Positions 53,331 through 64,000 of a stretch of DNA of 64,000 nt are shown here, one piece after another. A program made the translations under genes and the position numbers. The stretch covers positions 79,068-143,067 of the forward strand of contig VXIS01000092.1 in assembly GCA_008704415.1 (NCBI GenBank). The letters run 5' to 3'. Positions within the stretch are counted from its first letter, which is position 1. Every line of letters begins with the position of its first letter. The DNA comes from Sphaerosporella brunnea. Its lineage: Eukaryota > Ascomycota > Pezizomycetes > Pezizales > Pyronemataceae. The notes beneath the pieces were generated by a model. The model saw nothing but the letters and a program-made list of their open reading frames with translations, searched no databases and was not told where the DNA came from.

Positions 53331-56258
53331 TTACAGCTCTTCCTCCTCTCCGATATTGACGACCTGTCGAGTGCTTTGTAACTCCACTACCCACCAATCC
53401 ATTCCGTCGACACCCATGGTGGCAAGCACGGCATCTTCGACGCGATCTTTAGCCACTTCTTCTTCTTCCCCAATAGCTTCATCAACAAGTACCCGGGCTG
53501 AAGTGGCCTGCACACAATGAAAATAACAATCAGTTCCAGATTTAGAACGACCGTTCTCGTGCATCGTCGAATCAGCGGAGCCATTCAGCTCGAGTGAGTC
53601 GAGTTTTCTTCGCTTGCTCCATCCTGCAGGATGGTACTCTTTAGATTCTGTAGTACTTGAAGGGCCTGAGGACAACCCTCTCGATGCCTCGATTGAAATA
53701 ACGCTCGATCGTGTACCAAACGGTAATAGCGAGGTCGGAGGCAACGCTGATGTTTCACCAAAATCCGGAAGACGAACCCCGAGAGTGGATTGCGGCGTGG
53801 AAGTGCGATGGGCGCTGGCAAACAAAGATGGACTTCGAGAAACCGGGCGTGGCGGTGGTAATTGATCATGCACTGTAGCAAAGGTGGGTTCTATTTTCTT
53901 TTTCGGAGCGGAGGTGGCCTCGACACGATGCTCGGCGGGAGCCGCACATTCCTGAAGCGGGGACGCAGGTGGTCCCTTCCAACGAGATGTCCAAGTCTGA
54001 TCGTGTTCGTCCACAGATCGAGCGATTCGTTCATCATCTCCTTGAATAGTCACCCGTGAGGGTCCCGCAATCAGATGTTTGTGCTGTTGGCTGTCTAAAG
54101 CTTTTTGCTCTGCCAATCTTCTTGTAAAAACGCTCATCATTTCTCTATCATGGAGAAACTCCCTGCCCGAACAAAACCGTCCAAATAGAGCCTGTACCGA
54201 TTTTTCTGGAGCCCATGTTTCCTCATTAACGACACATTGGTAGACATCTTTCGGTTGGAATGCTTTTACAAAGTTGCGAAGCTCATCCAACGATGAATGA
54301 CGCGCGTACGGAAATCTGATCCATGTTGGCAGTAACTCGCCATTGTCAGCCTTTATGCTCTCCGTTCCGGGCCAATTAATGTCGTTGATGAAATCTGCTG
54401 GTTGTTGTAGTCGCGGTGTCTTCTGTTGCTTCTTGATGGCGGCATCTTTTAACATCTGCAGTAATTCCGCTTTCGTAAAGTTTCTCTCCCCGTGCTCATC
54501 GTCAAATAGCAAGGGGACGGCCTCCTTTCTCGACCTGCTTGCTTCTACGAGCATAGCCTGTATCGCTGGAGAAACATCATCGCCGAGTATGTCCAGCAGT
54601 GTCTGAAACTGACCATGAAGCGAAAAATCGGCATTGTTGGTCACTGAACGACAGGTCAGCATACCTTGGGTACCAGAGTGCGTGCCGCGTACAGTCACCA
54701 AAATCCAGTCCCTCTTCCTCGTATAATACTCCGTCAATGAATGCGATAACTGGCGTGATGAATACCACGTTGGGACCATGAAGAGCTCTGCATCCCAGAT
54801 TTATTTCGCAAGAGTGCAATTTGACGTCTGGATTCGTCGTGAGGATGGCTTGTTGCTGTGCGTTACCAAGCATGAAGCCTCCCAGATATGGACCACTTGC
54901 CCATTGCTCAACATTATTTAGTGACTTGAACAATTTGAAGTGATACGGACTCAGGTGAATCTACGAGTATGTGTGAGATGCATGACATAGACAGGAGACC
55001 AAAGATATTACCACACACCTGCGACTTGAAGTACGATGCCAGTGATACCCAGAGCTCCTGATGTTTATCAGAAAAACAACATCCACGTTGAGGCCAAACG
55101 CTATAGTCACCTCGTATCCAAAGGTCCACGCATTTAGATGAAACACCGTATCTTTAGGATATTTAGAGAGCTTGTTCAAGAGGAGAAGGACTCCTTCACG
55201 CTGCGTGGGATGCATCAGAGGAAATGCCGTGAGGCCATAATGAATAGTACGGAATACCTTTGAGTTATATCTTTCGCATCCTGAAACAACCCCACTCGTG
55301 TCTAGGTATATATTATCAAGCCTTTTAAGCCCACATGTATACGGCAGCATGACTGGATGGCGTGCGATGTAATCCACCCACCATTCCTCCGCTGTGAAAG
55401 AATAATTAAGTGGCTGTTTCAAGAAGTACCCAGATTGGGAGGTGCTGTACCTCGGATATCACCAGTATACAGTATGGCCTTGTTGTTGCCTTCGATGAGA
55501 AACATCACAGCGCCCACGCAATGATTTGCCTGTTTGCGGGGTCAGCAGTTCCTAGACAGATAGTAACATGACTGGGTATCGATTCACATCGAACAATGTA
55601 ACTGTGACAGTCTGGTCTGGGCCAAGCTCAATCTGGGTTGGTGTTTCAAGAGGTATCGCTTTCTATTAGGACGTTGATTAAAACCGCGAGTCGCTCATTA
55701 TAAGGTGATAAAAGGCCATACCAATAACTTTTTTTTATCCTTATATTGACAGTTCTCCGTCTCAATCAACCCCTTCTGCAGATTCAGTCTATGTGTCTTG
55801 CGTTGCAGTTTGACCAAAAGCTGTGGGACGCCAGAGCTATCAGTAGGCTGTCACTTTAGCAGCGCCTCATCTGGTTTCTACCAACCTCCTTAGTCGCGGC
55901 TGAGCAGTAAATGAATGGAGCATTGTAGCTACCCTCTAGGCCCTGAAGATGATCCCTATTGAGGCAGTCAGTTGAATTCCATTTGACGCTTTCGCTCAGG
56001 AATGGGGAATGTACGTGTGAATGTGGCTGAGGAAACATGCGAGTGGTGGCTTCGCATTCAGCTCGCTGCTCTGACGGAAGAAGTCAACTATGAAAGTCGG
56101 TTAGATTATGTTTCAGCGAGCGCAATGACGGCGATGAGCACTTCGTATATCGGGAAACTCTGGTCATCACTCGACATTAGCTGGGAGTAGTAGAACGCCA
56201 GCAAGAAAGGAACATTGAAGCACAACGCACCAGCGACAATCCCTTTGAACGTGGACAT
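53331..56258 (-). CDS. Artemis/SNM1-like metallo-beta-lactamase DNA nuclease
   Basis: Reconstructed with 12 exons: 56258-56231, 56159-56142, 56087-56015, 55955-55886, 55820-55722, 55662-55588, 55529-55451, 55391-55258, 55200-55111, 55057-55019, 54960-54699 and 54643-53331; all 11 introns are 53-71 nt with GT..AG ends. The product is 759 residues. It opens MSTFKGIVAEFPDIRIDFFR. Metallo-beta-lactamase motifs: SHIHTDH (36-42), ANHCVGAV (122-129), YTGDIR (142-147, D145). The beta-CASP part has DTVFHLNAWTFGYE, IHLSPYHF (236-243, H237), ITPVIAF, and FPYARHSS (433-440). The family processes DNA ends and crosslinks. Intron 8 (55257-55201) is 57 nt and stop-free, so it could be missed. The last 300 residues are low-complexity. 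Confidence 0.9.
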
Positions 56259-58139
56259 AGCGAGCTGACAACTGGGGAGAAACGTGGTTGCTGTAGAATA
56301 GATCTGGTTAAGGTGTGTGCGGGAAGACGCGTCACGCAACGTGCCTTGTTTTGAGCCTCGCTTTTTAAATCGAGTGAGTCCTTGTGACTTTCTTTACCCA
56401 CGAATAGTTTTGTGGTGACTGGGCTGATCATTTTAGGCCAAGAAGCCTTACAACGAAATATGTTCGTAGATTTTCATGGCATGCAAATACACCTCTTCTG
56501 AAACGTCTTCTGAAACGTCTTACACTGCAACTGAGTATAGACGCAGTTGTTTTCTTGTGATAAAACTAGCGAAATGTCAGAGGCGAAGGTATAAACCCCT
56601 TCTGTGCTTTCTCGTGGCTGACAGCTTCGGAACCCGATAGGCAAAACAACGCGCTTCTCGGTGACCTCGCCTCAAAAGTCACAGCCCGTCACGGCGTGAC
56701 TGTCGATATCTACGACCAAGCACGGGACCATCAAGTCATCGATCACTCAGTGCGTCCATAGCTCCGTGTCTCCGGGTTGAGATTTAGCATGGCACTGATG
56801 GCTCTGAGTGCTGTCGCAGAATGAAGTCCTCTCGTCATTTAACACTTCTCTCAAAAACTCCATCGGGCGCATACGCCTCATGGCACAAACTGGAGGGAAG
56901 ACTCAGACCTTGCAACTGGCTGCGATGATTTTCGGTGGCAGCTTAATTCTGTATTTGCTCTGGGGTGGCTTTTTGGTTGAACTGGGCTCGGAGATGTGAC
57001 GACTCCCGTGGTTTTGTACTTGACGTTCTGGATTTGCAGTCTGTGTTCCATGGTGATGCACTCTCCCATCATCAATGCGCATCCAAACACTATTACAGAG
57101 GTTGGATATAGCACTGGATATCACGAAAGCTTGAGAACTTTTGTGGCCGAACGCTTGCAGTTGAGGAGATAGAAACCCAATGGATCGATAGAATAGGGCT
57201 AGTCTATATATATGGCAACGGTCTATTTGGCAGTGATAGAATGCTAAAATCGATGTTGAAACAAGGAAATCCACTAGATAGGTGATCGTTCTATTGGGCT
57301 GAAATAGAGCGACGGGGAGGGCTTCTATTGTATCCTGGGACAGATCATGATGATCCGTGAAATGAGTTTCTGACATCAGCATGGCAACACCGTCTGGAAT
57401 GTCAGCATAGGCCGCTTGCTTTTATGCCAGCAGATATGAAAAGGGGACTGGATTATCGACGCGCGATGATGGTCAATATGGATGCCCGCCCATTTGCATC
57501 CTTGACCAGCACTTTATCATATGGTGAGCACTCGGGCTTCAGGCTGCAGCTGCTTCCCGATGCCTAATCGGCTTCGACTGACAGCGAGCGTGAACAGAAG
57601 CAGGAATTTGCTACAGTGCCTGGGCGGTACAATATCCTCAAAACCTGCGAGGCACCCTTCTTAATGTCGCCTTTGAAATTCTGCGAACCTGATCTACATG
57701 CAATCTTGTTCAGGATGTCAAGTGCAATCCTTTGGATCCTGCTTTTGCGGTTAAATTCATGTAAATAAGCGGGTGCTGGATCAAAAGGTTCTGCTTGGAT
57801 GAGGACGTATTGGTGGAGTTGGAGGACGAAATAATGGCGGGGCATCTGGAGCTGCTTGACGATTTTGGTTGCCGTTGTAAATTATTTTCTATCTGTCATC
57901 ATGATCTGACGCTAGCGCCATCCCTACAAACGAGAAAATCAAACGCGTGTTTCAAATAATACAATCCAGATAGATACTAAGAAACCACCAAGAGAGGCCC
58001 ATAGGAAACGATGACCAGATGATGTAAAGAAACGGAAAGAAATCAACCAAGCCACCGCACAAATGAAAACAACAAAAATCCGAAACATTCAACAATCGCA
58101 AAAACAAAGTCCTCCACAACAGACAACAAAAAAAAAGAT
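56259..58139. other. Intergenic stretch, nothing firmly recognised
   Basis: About 1.9 kb. A plus frame (56808-56999) contains a hydrophobic stretch (MIFGGSLILYLLWGGFLV), and a minus frame (57564-57845) has 93 codons, but neither has a family match. A direct repeat (TCTTCTGAAACG, 56495-56518) is the only other feature seen. The last part is the 3' flank of the homeobox gene. Confidence 0.45.
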
Positions 58140-60245
58140 CTACCTCCAAGTACCCCCTCTTAAACTCAATAAATTCTCCACACACTCCATCTCATCGAGG
58201 CGTCTCGGAGAGCTCAACCGAAGTCCGCCACCGGTAGAAATACCGCTATCTTGGCTAGCAACGATAATCTCACTGTCCTGACTGTCATTCTCGAAGCTAC
58301 CCGTAGTTTCCTGGCTTGCTCCGTAACCTTCATCGTGATCGTACTTGACACGCTTCCTCTCTCTGTCACCGAATGCTGGCCGCTTGTTCTTGTTTCGCTT
58401 CGATGGAGTCGAGTTCGAATTCAAGAAACCCTTTCCAGCAACGCCCAACCCTCGACGCTTCGATTCCGGTGGTGGAGAGAAAGGTGTGCCTGGCTCGTTG
58501 TTTTCTTTGTCGCTGTCTATTGACGGCTCGAATGACGAATAGCTCTTTTTCTTCTTCAAAGAGTTGTTCGAGTGTTGTTTTGGTCGCGTGACCTTCTGTG
58601 CGGACATAATAACCTTTCTGCCTTTCGCCTTCAGGGGTGTCCTCTTAACTGCAGGCGAGGAGGTGGGGTACAGCTTCTTGGGCTTGACCGGAGTGGGCTT
58701 TAGGGATTCAGATTTCTGAACTTTGAGTGCGGGGGTAGATTGAGACTGGGGAAGTGTTTGTGGGAGAGATGGCACAGTTCTAGTGGTTCCATTGCTAGTG
58801 CTGAATGTGTGACGACGACGTAGTAACCGTAAAGCCTGTGTAGCTTCGGACGGCTGGACGGGTGTTTGACTTGGGGATCGAATTGCGGATTGGTTATCAC
58901 AGCAAAATTCCCACAGCTTGCTGTCCACGGGTGTGCTCAAGGGCCTTCGTCGCGTCGAGACGGATGCGGAAGATTGTGGAGGCTTTGGTGGGGATGAAGG
59001 CGGCACGTCTTCGAGTACAACTGTAGCCTTGCCTTCGAGGGAAGTGGTAAGACGAATATTCGATGATGAACGCCGAAGCAAACGTGGTGGAGGTAAAGTA
59101 CGGGCAGAGGTTCGACGGGGATTGACCGAAGTGGAGGGTAGTGGGGGCAAGACAAGCTCGTCTGACGCGACGGAACCATTTAACACGTCCTGTAAACGTT
59201 TGTGGGCCGAGGCTGTCATCTTTGCTTCTGGTGTTTTGATGATTTTTGATGCGGTGGTGGAAGAAGTCATCGTGGTGGAAGACTGTTTCATGGTCGACGT
59301 GTACGTGTACGCGGACGTGTCGTGAGACTGTTGTGTCTTCGACGGCGGGGCTTCGAACTCGGCAACCAATTGCTCGCTCGCTTGGTCCTGTTGAAGCTGA
59401 CCGGTGTGGAGATCGGAGTCCGGATCTCGAAGCTCGCGGATAGCGGAGTTAGAATAGTCGAGATGATGATGATGACGATGGTGAATCCTTGGTTTGGACG
59501 TGGAGACGAGTGTGGAGGGGCTGCTGGTTAGAGGAAAAGCCGAACAAGACACGCTATTGTCGCTAACGGGATTGATGTTAGTGCTGCTGCGCCGGAATCT
59601 CCCCGCTGGGGGAGGAGATGACTCGAGTGATGGCTGTGATGACGGTGCGATCGTGTAGGAGGATCGGGAGCTGTTGGGGATTCTTTCGTGAGGCTGCAAA
59701 GGCGTGGATCGTCGTCGTTGCGCTTGACGTTTATTGCAGAACCAAATCTGAAGAATAAATCACCAAAGAATCAACCAAACGTTGTCTTTCTTTGGGACTT
59801 CTACAATTCACACGTCTCTCCAATCCTATCCAATCTGTACCCCTGGAAACGCCCTCCTACGATTTGGGTTGGAAGGACTATGACCGCGCGACCATGCCGC
59901 CAGGCAAATTGCAGAGTGTATCGTAAAAACCAAAAAAAAGAAAAAAATCCTCCAACCAAAAGTGCAATGCGTGGAAAGTGATAAATTTACCTGGACTTCT
60001 TTCTCTCCCATCTGCACTAATTTTGAAATTTCCCTTCTCCGCGCCTTGTCCGGCTTTTGGCACTTGCGATATTCCCGCTCTAGTATGGCCTGATCGTGAG
60101 GGGAAGTTCTTCTGCGGCGCCGTCGTATCACGCACGCGTCCGCGTCGTCTGTTGACGCGGGAAGTGTATCTTGCGAATGCGAAGGAAAGGCGTAATTTGA
60201 CGCGCTTGAACTGGGGTGCGATTCCGTGGCAGGCTCCTGGCTCAT
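58140..60245 (-). CDS. Homeobox transcription factor (Yox1/Yhp1-like)
   Basis: Two exons: 60245-59991 and 59747-58140, product 620 residues. The homeodomain covers about 41-100: a basic arm (RRRRRRTSPHDQ), then LEREYRKCQKPDKARR, then VQ-IWFCNKRQAQRRRS with the W-F-x-N-x-R recognition helix. The intron (59990-59748, 243 nt) falls exactly between Q85 and the IWF of helix 3, a position shared by many homeobox genes; at 243 nt it is the longest in the window. The C-terminal 500 residues are Ser/Thr/Pro-rich with basic clusters (KNKRPAFGDRERKRVKYD) and end NLLSLRGGTWR. In yeast, Yox1/Yhp1 repress M/G1 genes; whether this protein does so is inference. Confidence 0.92.
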
Positions 60246-61195
60246 TGTAATCCCACAAGTTTCGCGTATTGTCAGTCCAGTTGTCGTTAACGGACAGTTC
60301 CGAGCGGATGACGGGAAGTCAATCAGTCGCGTTAAGTGGTAAATGGGCGCTGGGTGAGTGAGTGCAGATGAAGTCGAGAGTATGACACGTCGTAGTCCTG
60401 GCAACAATGAATGATCAGAGAGACTGAAATACAAGGAGTGAATTCCGAGACAGGCACATACATACAATCACATATGTACTTTGCAACTTCGATTTCGAGG
60501 TCAAGTGAGAATGTGAGAAGATGAAGGCCAGGGGCGGTAGATATCCCAGCGCTGCGGGGGGGGCTGGTCGTTTCCTTCACTGGCGCTTCGCGTGCAGGGA
60601 ATCCCGCCATCTCTCACAGACCGCGTCAAAGCCGCCGAAGTCGCGCGTTCTCGCGCTTTTAACTTCCCCTTTCTTGCACTTTGTCCAGCCACCTCAATTA
60701 TGACCTCGTTGCCGCGTTTTTCACCACCCCGCCCATGACGCGTGGACTTTGTGCAAATTCATAACTGGGCCACTGCCGCTGTCAAATGCAGGTCTCTGAT
60801 CACGCTCAAGCCGTTGGATCTTTCTTTGCTTCTTCAAAGCTTCGCTTATGATGCGCATGTGCCAAGGGGCGTTCCAAGGCCGAACATGTTGCATCCCCAC
60901 TGGCCATTGCCGCCAGCGGCCAGAACAACATCCGCTCTGTTAAAATACATGGTTGGATTTATCTTGGTACGATTACGATCAATCCCTAGTCCACCTGGTG
61001 CATCTAATTTACTCTAGATACATATATAGTTAGAGTCGTGCAGACACCGATGGCGCCTACACACCGCTGGCGTTTTTCGCTGACTGAGCGCGGGTGCTGA
61101 TGTAAACTCGACACATTTAAAATTTTGCTGTCGGGCGGCGACTCAACGCCGTGCCACCCCCCGACGTGAGCTGTGAACAGCGACAAAACATCATC
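60246..61195. other. Intergenic stretch, no gene recognised
   Basis: Promoter side of the homeobox gene and upstream flank of the transposase remnant. Short frames only. I looked for an inverted repeat matching the far side of the transposase and did not find one. Confidence 0.5.
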
Positions 61196-62889
61196 ATGGT
61201 CTTCTACACTAGCGAAACCACGCCGAGCCCGGATCCCCAGGCTGTACCCACCGTCAACATGCTTGATGCTGACTTCCCGGTCATTGAGCTTGAGCAGAAC
61301 CGCAACTATTCAAAGAGTGAACGACTACGCTTGGCCATTGCACAATATTTTACCGAAAAAGATGGTGGAATTCAAAAGCCAAACAAGAAAAGGATCGCCC
61401 TCACGTTTGAAGTAGCCGAGTCGACCCTGCGTCGCCATTTAAAGAACCCTACAGCGCGAACCCTGGCTGAACACAATATTAAGCAACAGTACTTAACGCC
61501 GGAGGAGGAAGACGAACTAGCAGATCGTGCTATCTTTATGGATCGCTGGAATATCGCACCAACCCAAGAACAATTCTACGACTTGGTGGAAGTAGTTTTA
61601 AAAGCTAAGGCCCACGATGAAGGGAGGACGGCAGTGCATATCCGCAAGGGCGAAATGTGGCAAAATATGGACCAGGATAAGGTCCGTATCATTCCAAGCC
61701 GTGATTGGATTCGAAAGTTTATTGCGCGCAACCCAAAAGCCCGTTATTGCTTCGTCTTGCGTTTAAGTAAGAATCGGTCCAACGCGGAAGATTGGAACGT
61801 GATTGATGATTTTTTCGGTCAAGTATGTCCTCCGAGCCACAAAAGCTTTGAACATCCTGCTAAAAGGTAGTTATTAAAGTACGAAAATATTTTAAAGGAG
61901 TACGATATTGTTCTCAAAAACATTTACAACCTCGACGAAAAAGGCTTCCTATTTGGAGTGGGCAAAAATCGAAAGCGGATTGTTGGCTCCTGTCGATCGC
62001 ACCCCGCATTTAAAGAAGACGGCAACCGAACCTCATGCTCTGTCATTGAAACCATGGCCGCAGATGGAGATATGGTTTTAACGCCTGCCATAATTTTTAA
62101 AGGAGCACAATTTACCGCAAATTGGTTCCGTACCAAAAAATTAGAAAATTATTGGTATGGTTACTCACCCAACGGCTACAATGATTCCGTTATCAGCCTG
62201 GATTATTTGGAGAACATCTTTGAGCCAGAGACTGCACAACGTGCTAATGGTGCATGGAGGCTCTTGATTTTTGATGGCTTTGACAGCCACAAAGATACAA
62301 TGGTCGTGGATTTCTGCTGGAAACATAAGATCGTTCCATTTTGCCTACCCCCGCATACCTCCCACAAGTTACAACCGCTTGATGTGGGTGTGTTCTCGGC
62401 ATTGGACTCAGCCTACAAGAACATTGTCAACAACACCCAAATTACCCGACCTGTTCCCCAATATTCTGTTCCACGCTCGACGCCAGGCATTTACAAAGAA
62501 GAACATTCTCAACGGCTTCCGTCGCTCAGGACTATGGCCCATCGATGCACAATGCATTTTAGTAGAGTGCAAGCCCCTCCACGAACCGGAGCTGTCTGCA
62601 CTAAGTTCCGCGCAACGATCATCCTCGCCAGTGATGACACCACCACCGCCGCCAACAAACACCCAGCTTGTACTGTACAAGTCTCGAGTACCTACAACAC
62701 AGCATGAGATGCAAGACCTTTATGAAGCGGCAATGAGTACCTTTGTTTCCTCAGACCCCATTGCGCAAAAACAGCGCGTCCTGTTTGAAACCTATCACGA
62801 AACCGGCCTTCGAGCCATGGCTCATTCACAAATGGCTGACGCTGGTATGTTCCATTTAATTTGTAAAGTACAAGCTAATACAGTTCAGG

Positions 62890-63618
<729 letters not shown>

Positions 63619-64000
63619 GTTTGTTGAGAGAGAAAAACATCTAGCAACACCAAGAACAACGAGATGAGGAAGCTCAGGCTAAAGCTCAGAGGATAAGTTA
63701 ACAGGAGGCTGCGGTCAAGCCTGAAGCTAGCACAGTGAGCTGGGGAGACTGAGAACAGGGCGTGGACGAGGAGGCGGAAAAGCACGCGGGACAGAAAGGT
63801 GCGAGGGCGTGAAGGGGAGGTGGGGAGGGGTGGTGGAAGTGGGGCCTCAAGGTGGAGGACAGATGTGGGACAAGCACAGAGCGTCCAGAGGGACAAGGCG
63901 GAAGAGACGGCTGGACGTGGGGCGGGGCGCGGCGACTGACGTGTGGGCGGGTGCAGCGGACGGACGGCGGAGGCGATGGACGTAGGACGGAGCGGAGCGG
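63619..64000. other. Purine- and G-biased terminal sequence, no gene recognised
   Basis: The last 380 bases are strongly biased to G and A on the plus strand, ending in repeated GGAC/GGAGCGG-like words. No coding frame is credible. Its position directly after the homopolymer makes low base quality possible. Confidence 0.5.

Overview
The window looks like nuclear DNA of a filamentous ascomycete (Pezizomycotina). The genes carry short introns, mostly 49-71 nt, with GT..AG ends and CTAAC/CTGAC-like branch points. Coding capacity alternates with long gene-poor stretches, and the families present are typical of such fungi: NCS1 permease, DHA1 MFS transporter, BRAP2-like RING/UBP protein, MCM2, Artemis-like nuclease and a YOX1-type homeobox factor. 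All assignments come from reading the sequence and from family knowledge; no database search was run.

Layout. 1-5.2 kb: the 3' end of a gene, a small single-pass membrane protein and about 2.8 kb without a recognisable gene. 5.2-8.2 kb: an intron-containing tRNA-Phe, a small RING-like protein, and two non-autonomous DNA transposons (140 bp with TA flanks; 371 bp with a perfect 8-bp duplication). 9.5-11.4 kb: a nucleobase/allantoin-type permease with GATA sites just upstream. 15-24 kb: an F-box-like protein, MCM2 and a BRAP2-like ubiquitin ligase in divergent orientation sharing a promoter with an MCB box, then an MFS transporter. 24.8-29 kb: a repeat-rich island with two 3' fragments of a Tad-like LINE, a Tc1-like helix-turn-helix fragment, a 545-bp element with 119-bp inverted repeats nested in one LINE tail, a second identical tRNA-Phe, and a hAT-like 421-bp element. 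29-32.6 kb: an Smr-domain protein ending in a CaaX box, adenine phosphoribosyltransferase and ribosomal protein eL22, all on the minus strand. 35-39.8 kb: a protein resembling the N-terminal domain of fungal STAND proteins, a palindromic 210-bp element, a broken membrane-protein gene, an Hsp70-like pseudogene and a truncated hAT element. 42.9-50.4 kb: a CECR5-like HAD hydrolase and an NAD kinase, separated by about 4 kb without a recognisable gene. 51-64 kb: an aldo-keto reductase pseudogene, a 12-exon Artemis/SNM1-type nuclease, a homeobox gene, a broken pogo-like transposase, and a C-homopolymer of about 440 nt that is probably an assembly artefact.

The recognisable genes are mostly housekeeping (DNA replication and repair, ubiquitylation, purine salvage, NADP supply, transport) and do not form a metabolic cluster. 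I did not find a convincing new multi-gene system. The most distinctive material is the set of small inverted-repeat elements with readable target-site duplications, including the nested stack at 26.8-28.2 kb, together with a few small proteins whose domain combinations deserve a check.
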